DNA from: Brachypterus glaber
Taxonomy: Eukaryota > Arthropoda > Insecta > Coleoptera > Kateretidae
Length of the DNA: 64,000 nucleotides
Direction of reading: 5' to 3'
Assembly (NCBI GenBank): GCA_958510825.1
Contig: OY294048.1
Coordinates: 34,375,026 to 34,439,025 of the forward strand
This document shows positions 12,701-24,700 of this stretch, one piece after another. The notes below the pieces were generated by a model, which did not search any database, had not been told where the DNA came from, and saw only the letters and a list, made by a program, of their open reading frames with translations. The position numbers and the translations under genes were made by a program. Each line of letters opens with the position of its first letter. Position 1 is the stretch's first letter.

Positions 12701-15700
12701 CGCGTTTTTTCTTTTCTTTACAAAAAGTAGATGTGTTGGCATACACACGTCCTTACTTTTAATTCCCTTTCTAACAAGCCTACTCCATAACATCCCTATG
12801 GTTCAACAACCCTACTCCGTAATGGCCGCACTCTATAACTCCCAAATAACTCCACTCCTCACTATGTGCACCTGATTAGAAAATTAGTAATAAATGAGTG
12901 GTTAGCGGAAAGATTGCATTTCTACTAGATAATTGTATTTGAAGAGCATTATTTCATTTGTATTTCTACGCAAAAATTTGGAATAATCGCAAACGTGTTA
13001 TTTTAATAGCTTTTTTCCGCATACTTTTAACTAAATTGTGGTATTAGAGTGGTCCAAAAAAGAATTGATTTACTTAATCTTTTCTTTGTCGTGGTCAGAA
13101 CGCCCTTAGAGAAAAAATTTATTAAAAACAACCTTAAGGGGTACTTTTAGGGCCCTAAAAACCATAAAATCACGCAAACATCGATACAATTCGTATAAAA
13201 CCAGCCCTAGTGTTTGTAATTTTATAAAATTTAAAAATCTTGATTCTTTTTAGGTATCAAAATAATCCTCTAAGACTGATTAATTGTTTCTAACCCGGGC
13301 CAACAAGGCCCCGAAATTGCTCCTAAGTTCCTAAAAAGTACATTTTCTATTAATTTGTGCTACTGACGAATTATAAATATATAATAAAAAAGTTTTTTTT
13401 TCATATAAACCTATTTTAGTTATTTTAAAATATTACGTTAATCTACGCAACGAGTATGGGGTCTAAACGTCATTTAATATCAACATTTTGACAAAAATCG
13501 CATCAAAATATTGATGTTAAATGGCGATTATCGTAATATTTTAAAATAACTAAAATATTTATGTAGAAAAAAAAATTGACATAAAAACTTTTTTATTTAA
13601 TAATATTTATAATTCTTTAGTAGCACAAATTAAACGAAAATGCACTTTTTCGGAATTTAGAGGCAATTTCGGGGCCTTGTTGGCACGGGTTAGAAACGTT
13701 TGATCAGGCTAAGATTTTGCAGGCTTATTTTTATACTCAAACAGAAAAAAATATAGATATCAAGGCTTTAATTTTTTTATAAAACTACAAATACTAGGGC
13801 TGGTTTTATAGGAATTTTATCGATATTTGCATGATTTTAGGGTATTTAGGGCCCTAAAAATACCACTTAGGGTTTTCTATATATATTTTTACTCTAAAGC
13901 AAAGCATCCTTCACTTGAAGGACGCCTTGTTCAAATGCGTTCTAACCACGATAAACAGAAAAGATTAAGTTGATTTTTTTTATCACCCTATTGTAGTACA
14001 TAATCGAGTGACTAGTTTGGAGCAGGGTTATTCGGGTGTAACGATCTTACGGATTAGATTGCTGAAGAGTAGGGATGTTAAGGAGTGGGCTTGTTAGAGA
14101 TTAGGAAAATTAATAGTAGGTAAATTAGGAGTAGGGATGTAAGTCTGCCGTTAAAACTAGATGCGGGTCGATCGAACATCAATTAAATTAGAACAAAAAT
14201 CTTTTTAAAATTTTTACAGAATTGAATCTTATTTGTTCCGGACTATCCTTAAATTATTACTTTAAAATGTAGAAAATAAAGTAGTCCAAAAATTGTGGCT
14301 AAAATCATATCTAAGGACGATATGAATAATAATTTTATGAAAATTGATTGGTTATTATCAGTGCCCGGCGTATTTCCAGTTATAGTCCAGTCTCCAAGTT
14401 AATAAAAGAGGCTTTACCTGGAAATAATTCAGGGAGTTTAGATTTTTGGTTTATTGGGTAGGGTTTAAGGCCGCAAATAAACAATTTTGCGACATTGAAC
14501 TCGATTTGGAACTGTCATTTTTTAACGTATTTTTCACAAAAAACGGACTTTTTAAAATATCTCAAGATCGGTGCATCCTAGGACAAAAAACGTTTGATAT
14601 GAAAATAAAGAGAACCAAATCTCCAACATTTTTTTTGTCATGTTTTTTTTTGTACGACTTATAGCTAATTTACGGCATCGCCTTAAACGTTACACTGTAG
14701 GGTATTAGATTTTTCTTTATGACTTGGTTAGGAAGGTTTTTTTTATACATACTACAATGGTGATTTAATCGAAAATCGGTTTACTCGAGATAATGGAGCA
14801 CAAATGTGTGAATTATTAAAAAAAAAATAATTTTACGTAAATTAAAAAGAAAGTGCCAGATAGATTTTTTTAATTTTCACCCAAAATGTTATAATGGGCA
14901 TGCCTAACCGACGATAAAGAACAATTTTGGTTTTTCGAAAAAAAAAATAAAAATCTAAAAACGTATAATATAACGTTTAAGATATATTCAAAAAATCCGT
15001 TTTTTGTGAAAAACACGTTAAGAAATAACAGTTCCAAATCAAGTCGCAAAATTGTTTTTTATTTGCGGCCATTAACCGTACCCAATAAACCGAAAATCAA
15101 AACTCCCTGAATTATTTCCAGGTAAAGCCTCAGTTATTGACCTGAAGACTGGACTACAACTGGAAATATGTCGGGTACTGGCTATTATCCTAAATACCTT
15201 TTATAAGGTAATCTTACTAACAGATTTTAATTTGTCATGTCAAATTTCTGTTTGATGTTATGTTATTTTTTAAATGATTTAGGGTTAGATAAGACAAGCG
15301 CACCAAAACCTATAATAGGTTTTAAATATTACAAAACCTTGTTCACACATCCCACAACAAAAGTTAGTTGCATAAACCTTGCAAGGGTGTATCAAATTAT
15401 TTTTGTTAAAGGGCACGGTGCGGTGATAGGACAATTTAAATAAACTTCAAATTAACATATCGCCTTGTAAATTTCAGAACGTCGTATCTCAAAATAGTCA
15501 ACTTTATAGGAATGAGAAATAACTCTTTCTCGCATTATTCATAGGTTGAAAATGTACTTTTTTAATATAAACTTAATACATTTTTAATGATTAACTTACC
15601 TTAAATCATTTTATTGTGTATAAAATAAATACAAATAAAAACCTAATGTTTATAGATACGACATTCTGATGCTCAAAATTAATAAATTTTTAAGGATACG

Positions 15701-18700
15701 AGCTTTGAAATATTATTATATTATTATTCTAACAAAATATAATTAATTATTATACTAATTTTATTAATTATTGAAACATTTAAACTTCAAAAAGTTTTAT
15801 AACATACGCATAAGCGTCGCCAAATGCAAAAAGTGCGTTCCAAAATAGTCAGTTAACTAGAATTAAGAGATACGAGGTTTAAAAATTTATTAATTTATTA
15901 TCATATAAGATACGACGTTACTATTTTGCTTATATTTTTGTTATTAAAAAAAATAGCAGGTGAAACTTAATTTTTAGATGTAAATTGATAATATAAAGCG
16001 TTTAAGTCCAAAATCGAAAAAAATTGAGATACGACGTCCTGAAATTTACAAGACGATATTTCTGTTTCTATAAGTACATTCTATGCGACGTAAGGATTAT
16101 TTTGACCAAAAATAAAAAAAATCTATCGAGCACTTTTTCTTATTTAGCAAAACCCCCGTATTAAGGTGCTTTTTAAATTGCGAAAATTCGAATACGGGCT
16201 ACCCCCTCATTTTAATATTTCCTTAAAAAAAAAATCCTCGGACCAAATGTTACCAAATCAAGCCATTCCTAGAAGTCGCTACCAGCAAAACAGCATTTTT
16301 TTTTTGTAAAGTCCATATATATTTTTTAAATCATTAATTTTCTTCTATTATATATGGATAAATTTAGGCTTAAAATATTCTAGGTTAATTGCTTAATACA
16401 AGTCGTTATAATGTGGCATGGACGGGGGGTCAAGTGGCCTATCCCCAGGCATCGAAATATCAATTTTTTATAATTTTAACGCAATTTGGACGAATTTTTG
16501 CGCTGTAAATGTCAAAAATTTGTGTCAGTATAAAAATTTGTATACTATTTCAGCTAGATATACTGCCATCCTAAGCCGAAAAGTCGTAACTCAAGTTTTG
16601 GTCGATTTTAAAATATATATAGGTGGGAAGCAATAAAAAAAATATATTTGAAAGGGACTAACTTAAGAATTATAAGTGAAATCTTGCAAGAAAAGTGAAA
16701 ATTTTTTAAAAGATTATAAAAAAATGATATTTTGATGACCATAACTTTTATTAAGTAACTAACCTAGATTTGGACTTTTTATTTTAACCCAAATTTATCC
16801 ATATATAATAAAAAAATAACTAAAAGACAATAGATAGATTTTACAAAAAATGCTATTTTTGCTAAGCGACATCTAGGAATAGTTTGATTTCGGCAAAATT
16901 TTGCCCGAGGCAAGGGAATAATAAAACAAGGAGGTAGCCCGTTAATATTTCGAATTTTCTAAATTTAAGAAACATTCTATACGGGGTTTTTGCTTAATAA
17001 GAAAAAGTGCTCGATAGATTTTTTTTATTTTTGGTCAAAATCATCCTTACGTCGCATAGAATGTACTTAGGGCCACTTGCACCAACTTTTGGCCTGGGAT
17101 TATCTCAGCTAAACCGAGTTTAAGTTAAAAATGCTGCGTTCTGATTGGTCGGCCGTCAATTTAATCCAAGTTTAAAGTTAAACCATCATTGGTGCAAGTG
17201 GCCCTTATAGAAACAGAAATGGGTTAATTTGAAGTTGATTTAAATTGTCCTATAACCGCACCGTGAGGGACGTCAGGTGACCAAATGGTCAAGGATATAC
17301 AGGGTGTCTCAGAACTAACGCACCTAAGTTTATGGGGTAATTCTACATAAAAAAAAATAAAAAAAGTTTCTATAAATATATGTCGTCGACTAAGAGGTAA
17401 ATTTATATATCGACACTCCCAAGCAACAAGGACGTAACTCAAGTTAGACCCATTTTAAGTTATACTCATAGGTAAATGCCTTAAAAAAAGACACACATGG
17501 TGGTACTACTCAGATTTCTCCACAAGCCATTTTAACCAAAATTTTACCAAGAAACACTAAAGTAAAAAATTTTAAACTTGAATATTATCAGAAACAAACA
17601 ATAAATAAACAATAAATACTTATACAGTTAAATAGAGAATTTTATAAGCTTTCAAATGACGTATCGCATGGCTTCCTTTTCCACTTCAATCATTTACCCA
17701 CCCTTAAATAACAAAAAAAAATATTTTAGAAATTTAGCTGTCGTGAAAAATGACAATATATCAGTTACGGCTTTGTTGCTTGGGGGTATCGATATCTCGA
17801 TATTTTCAAATTTTTTAGGAAACGTAAACGATTTTAAAATTTATGTTGGTGATTTATACTTACTATAAATATTTGTTTGGTACTTTAAAGAGCACTTAAT
17901 TCGATAATGTATTTAAATAATTTAATTCTTAACTATTTTATTTTAAATTCAACAAAAATCGGTATAGGTACTTGTCATCCTAAAAATGTCACACATTTTA
18001 GAGGTAAATTTACCTAAACTTAAGGCCGTACATAAGGGGATATGGAATCTAGTTTAAAATTATTTATTAAATTGTACATGTTTTTTCATTTGTTTACACG
18101 AGTGTTTACATTATAAATAGTTTTATATATAGTTTTGTACAATTTTATAGTACACAATGGACTTAGCGTCTGTGTGTTCACTTCTAATTAATTATGATAT
18201 TTATAAAGATTTTTGTATCTTATTTTTATTGTGTACTTATTTTTTATATTTCTAGGCGCTTTTGTATTATATCTATTTTATTTATTAGATCAATTTATGT
18301 ACGGAACTATCATGTTTTAATTGAAAAGTATCCCTATTATATTACTGCCTAATGTCAGTGATGAGAAATGTCATCTGAAAGTCTATCTGAAACACTTAAG
18401 TGCTTTACTTACAATTTTATGATCGATTTAGGTAATTTTACCTCTAAAATGTTTAGTTTTTATTCTTTTCATCGGTAGGTATTTAATACAAGTTAATTTT
18501 AAACAGAAACATAGAGCAAGAAATTTTGCATCCGCGTGTGTAAAAATATAGATTTTGAAAAAAAAAATAGGTTTAGGTAAATTTACCTCTTAGCCGACGA
18601 TGTCCAAAAACGGGTTGTAAGGGAGATAAGGAAATTTTAGCAGCTAGTTGAGTTTTTGTGCACTTGTCTCACTTATCTTTTCTCTGTGGTCTAGACTATT

Positions 18701-21700
18701 AATTTTGAAAATATTTTTCAACAAACCGTTAAGTATTTTGTTTTTTAGATTATTACTTTATTTATATTTTGTAAAAATATATTAAATAAAAAAATTATTA
18801 TGTAGTTATTTTTTAATGCTTCATAAATATGAGGTTTATGTAAGGTTTACGATATAGTGTTCATCCATATTCAAGTGTAGTCGAATGTTATCCATGTTAT
18901 TATATAGTTAATATTAAAACTGATAATAAAACTAATACTTCAGTTTTATGGATTTTGATTTTAAACGTAATACATGGTTTTATTTTTACGTTTAAACATT
19001 TTCAGTTAAATAAACATTATTAATAAAACAAAAAAAAATGTTAAACATGTCAGAGTCAAATCAATTTAAAATACATTAAATTTATTTAAAAATTGTATTT
19101 AAAAATTCACCTTTTTTTGATAGATTTTCGTATATATAGTTACCCAGTCATTAACACTAAAGTCACTAAGAATTTGGCTAATTAAATGTCAGAATTGTTT
19201 GACACATTAAACTTTATTGGTTATTTATACTCATAAGTGTTAATGATAGGGCAAACCGTTACAAAGAATCATTACCAACGGCGGATTTAGGAATTTTATG
19301 CTAATATCCATATTAAAGGTACCGTAAACCGGGGTTAAGTGAATCTAGGGGGTTAAGCGCATCACTAGCGCAGGATCGCAGCTAATAAGTACGCGACCAG
19401 GCCACTGCCGCGTGGACACTGCGCGTTATAGGCCAGGCGACACCTAGAATAAATAACCTGAATTCTGAAAAAATTAAAACAAGAATTTTTTTTACAGATG
19501 TGTTCTTTATAATGTACTTAATAAACTCCTAAGTTTCCTCCCTCGAAATCGACCGGGAACCCTCCCCCTCCATTTTTTGGGGGTAGGTACAAAAAAACAG
19601 TTTTTTGGGTTTTCCTGGCTTATTGTTAGCTTTTTGTTAAAAATATATAAATAATAAATTAAAGACAAATAAATTCTCTACAAAGTAGTTATCATTTTTT
19701 TGTCAGATTAATATTTATTGAAATAATGGCTGGTGAAGTTCGAGCATGTATAGCTTTGCTCCTTTTCGGGGGGCTATCACCACATAAAATTGGTTTTCAG
19801 GATTTTCAAGACTTATCTAGCTTTTTTTGGTAAAAATGGTTGTATAACTAATTAAAGAGAATTAAAACTCGTATTATGCATTTATTTTTAACAATCTTTA
19901 CAAAAAGCATGAGGCAAATTTTTTTTTTTCGCATTTTTTTAACTTTTTTTAATGTTTTCTTAACTGTAACTTTTGAACCGCTAGACGGATTCAGGTCTTT
20001 GTAGACTAGTTTAATAGAGAATTACTGATGGGTGCACTATATAAATTTTTATATATATTAAAAAACTCTAGGTCACATGTGTGCGCCACTGTAACGCACC
20101 GAATTTGCTTCACTCATTTTCGTAACAGTTTCGAATAAACTGTATAATCGAAATTCATACGTAAGATTATTTTTTTTACATGCCAAATATAATTTGTGGA
20201 TAAAAAAATAATTTATAATCTTTTGTTTTTTAGGAAAGAACAAAAAGTATAATTGATCCGCATTACAAAACATTAGTAGATTACATACACTGGTTTCCAA
20301 CGTTTGACGAACTTGAATATGGATTAGCACCTAACATTCAGCAGATGTTAAAACTTTATAACGCTGACGTGCCTTTAAATTTTTGCATCCCGCAGTATTT
20401 TGTAAATAATAATTTAGAAGAAATCGAAATTAGTCGAAAAGCAATTGAATTCTGTGAAAGTCACTTTAACTCTGAAGTGATACCGCATGATTATAACATT
20501 GACGAGATAAAAAACCGAGAATTAGACATGGACGTGTTTGGTGAGTTTGCTGAAGAAATGAAGCAGTTTACAGAAGAAGTTCAGCGCAAGAAAAATGAAA
20601 ATGAAAACGGCCTAGTAGATGTATTAGCAAGATTTGACAGTTTTTCACATCAAGGAGTCACTGAACCCTTGATTGATGTCAATTCTTCTAAAGAAACTAG
20701 CACAACTTTAAAAATAATATCCCCTGAGATTGAAAATCCAGCATCGACATTACCATCATTTATAAGTCAATACGTAAATGCTGAAAAATCAGTTGCAAAT
20801 GAAGCTTCTGAGATAGTAAAAACTAACTATGAATTAAGCCAGAATGTCTTGGATGATTTAATGGCCGAATCTATTGAAAAAAGTAATTTTGAATCTTTGA
20901 GAATGTTGGAAGCTGTTATGAAAGGTTATGCAACATCCGAATCTGGCGATACTGAATTTTCGTACACGCATGTTGCACAAAATGATATCACTGAAGACAA
21001 TCCAGTGTATAATTTTGAAACAATGTCGAAATTTTTGGAAGAAAAATATGCTGACAAAACAGAAGAACCTTCCATAGAACCAGAAACATACACAGTAGAT
21101 GTTATTAAAAAATATTTGGAAGACAGCGCGCAAAAATCAGCGGAAAAAAATGTGGTCGAATCCGTACCCACTGAAGACAGGACACATATTTTGTGTATGA
21201 TGAATTTTGACGAAAATGAAGAGGCTTGCAGTATCGAAGATGATGTAATGCCATTGGATAGCCAGCTAACATCTGTTAACGAGTTTATGCCTAGACTTAG
21301 CACTAACCCCTTTATTAACGAAAGTTTTATTAAAAACGAGATTGAATATAGTACGAGTTGTTTAAGCGATGCCAAAGTAATTAAAAAATTAAATCCATTT
21401 GTAAAAGAGTTTAATCCATTTATAATTAAAAATGCCAAAATAAATATACCTCAAACATCCAATAAAAATATTCTACCTTTGAATGTAGATTCTGATGTAA
21501 AAACTTCCGAAAGTAATCAGTTTGGAAATAAGACACCCGAGCATTGGACAGATTTGGCATCCCAAGGTGATGCAAGTTCGATTATTGAGTCGGAAAACGA
21601 GGAATATTTCATACAAAGAGCAATCTCTAGAGATGGCACCTGTTCTAGAGAAGGTGTAATTTCTAGAAATGGTGAATATTCTAGGGGTGGTGGATGTTCT

Positions 21701-24700
21701 AGACAAGGTGCATTGTCTAGACAAAGTACATGTTCTACACAAAGTGCATTTTCTAGAGAAGGTGATAATTCAAAAATTGATGCATACTCTAGAGAAGGTG
21801 CATATTCAAAAGAATCTTCCAGCCAAAATGCACGTACGAAATTTAACAGTTTCCGAAATTTAACTTCATTGAATCCGTTTGTGAATAGTTTTTATCCGGT
21901 TGGCGATAAAAAGGTTGAACCAAATACTTCTTCTGCGCGAAACGGAAATACCACACCCGATGATTGGACAGAATTGGCATCTCAAGGCGAATCAGACAAC
22001 GAGGAACACTTACATAAAGATGCCTGTATCAATGAAGGTGCATATTCGCAAAAAGAAGAATTTAATCAGAATTTGCATTTCCGAAATGATAAATCACCAA
22101 GATCTGATAGTAAAAAATCAGAATATAATGATGCATATTCTCATGATGATACATATTCACAAAAAAGCGCATATTCACAAAGAAGTACTAATGATTCTCA
22201 GCAAACTACGTATCTGACACCAGACATTGGAGATCATTGTACTTACGACAAATTTGAAAATGATGCTTATTCCAGAACTTCTGAATCCGAGCCATATCAA
22301 GAAAAATATAATGAGAAATATCAGAGTGAATATGCTCAAGCACCGAACGATGTGTACACTCCAAATAGCCGGGTTTCGAGGAGTAAATATTCTCAAGAGA
22401 GTTCACAGACTGAATTTGATCTGCATTCTTCTAATGGTGTATACACTCAGACTGAGAATTCTCAGAAAGACGTGTGTTCCCCGGAAACATTGGTTGATTC
22501 TTTTCATACAAGGTCGTGTGCGAGTATTTCAGACAACGCATGTGATGAAGCATTTGATAAGAATTCTGTTTACTCCTGTCATACAAGCATGTCTACAATT
22601 GCCACACAGACTTCAGATGAAATTGAGAAGTGTGAAGAAAAGAAAATAAAATCATCTGTTCCACCTGGTTTTTTGCCCATTCCACAACACCGGTAAGTTT
22701 TTTTTATTATGTACCGCGTTGTGTAATCCTTATTTAATTTAAAACTTAAATTAGACCTTCTACTTTTGCTTTTTTACTTAAATGACGCGGTTTATTATTA
22801 CACAGGCCCATAATAAAATAAAAGTCTATTGTTTCGGGAACTTCCTGTCTAATATGTTGGGTGTGGTTAAGGATGTTTTAATTTTTCCTGGGTTGTGGGT
22901 AGTGTTTTCATTGAAAATTAGCAAGCATTTAAGAGGGAGCTGATTTAGTATGTTTTGATGCTGTTGGCCGATATTATATTTGTGCTTATCGCAAAATAAA
23001 AGATTTAAATTAAATTTAAAATATATACCGGGTGAGTTTCAATCCATGTACATTCCCCAAAATGGGATTTTCAGCCCGATAAAAGCAAATGTTTTGTAGC
23101 TTTTCTTAACAATGACTTTTTTTTTTAAATAATCCCTGTACATTTTTGCATTTTTAAATTCAGAAAAAAAAAATTACATCTAAAAAAATAATATAATTCA
23201 TTTTCTATTTATTAAAAAAAACCTAATCCGGCTAAACTGGAAATGAAAGAAAAAAAAATATACCATTTTGTAGCCCTTACAATAGCTCACCAAAAAGTTA
23301 AGACCGTCCAAAGGGGTTGCCGTTAGCAAATAAATTAGATTTTATTTAAAAAAAATAAATCTTGTATAAAATAAAATAAAAAATTTTTAAATGATTTTTT
23401 TTTATGTAAATTTGTTTTTTAAATCCAAAAATTCAAAACCGGAAGTTTTGCTTTGATCGGACTGAAAACAACCCCATTTTAGGGGGTGTACATGGATTGA
23501 AACTAACCCGGTCACGGTGTGTGGCTCAACTTTGAAAAAACTCACTTTTTTTCATATTCTATTTATTTATGATAAAACTAACAATTTATGACCAGAAATT
23601 AAATCTTCTATCTGGCTATTTTTTTTATTTATTATTTTATTATTATTTTCGATAAAATGTCTATTAAATTTAAAAAAAAACCGACTCCGATTAGGTTATA
23701 CGCTTGTATCTCAGTAACGGCTTAACGAATCAAAAATATTGTTATTATCAAATATAGAGCTTACTAAATTTTCTATAATTCTTATTTTATTTTTTATTTC
23801 ATTTTGATGACATACAAACATTTTTAAAATAGTTTATAGCATTTTTAAAATAAAATAAAAATATTTGTTTACATTCCTCCTGCATTTGGATTAAAAAAAG
23901 TGCATTTTTCTCGGAAACACTTCATTTTATCGAATTTGGCGTAAAGTACTTTTTTGATCAAAATTGTTTACAGAATGTAAAAAAAGTAATAATAAGTTTA
24001 AAATTTGTAACCTTAAAAAACTTAGGGGTTTGGGACCATAACGGAAGTCCGCCCCTGACGTTTCTGATAACTTTTGAAATTTTTGCTAAAATCGTTCGAT
24101 GCGCATTAATTTTCTTAAACAACCCAGAAAAAATTGTTAAAAAATATTCAAAAGTAAAAAAGTTATCAAAAAAAAAAATGATTTTTCTATTTCATCTTTG
24201 GGGGCAAATATCTCTGAGTAAATTTTATATGAACTTCTAGCATTATTTTGACGAGATTTGATCACTCATAAAAGATTTTTATTCAATAATAAATAAAAAA
24301 CAAATATTTATATATTTGTTAATTTGACGCTTTATCACAACAAAACGGTTAAAGATATAAAAAAAGAATAGAATAAGAATTATAGAGAATTTAATAAGCT
24401 CTATTTTTGATAATAACAATATTTTTGATTCGGTAAGCCGTTACAAGCGTGTAAGCCATTGGGAGTCCGTTTTTTAGAAATTTACATTACATTTTGTCAA
24501 ATAAAAAAAAATAGCCTGATAGAAGATTTAATTTCTGGTCATAAATTGATAGTAAATAGAATATGAAAAAAAAGTGAGTTTATTTAAAGTCGAGGTTAAA
24601 CCATCGAGCCACACACCGTGTGGTATATCGATACCTTCATTCATTCTAGTACCATTTTAATACCATTCTAGTATTCTAGTATGGGAATTTTTAGTGAAAT

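Larger units (their letters stand above)
12660..14175. mobile_element. outer inverted-repeat element in the long tej intron
   Basis: Ctaacaagcctactccataacatccct on the left is the imperfect inverse of agggatgttaaggagtgggcttgttag on the right. It encloses the 13040-13990 foldback. Confidence 0.55.

Noticed and set aside
20926..21438. 170-codon open frame on the minus strand
   Set aside because: It lies wholly inside tej exon h, whose plus-strand frame has splice and phase support; the antisense frame is a shadow.
21626..21823. CRISPR-like or satellite array
   Set aside because: The 18-bp units are in frame with a long coding exon and vary at third and surface positions; this is a protein repeat.
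22227..22649. 140-codon plus-strand frame
   Set aside because: Overlaps tej exon h in another frame; it follows from the repeat composition.
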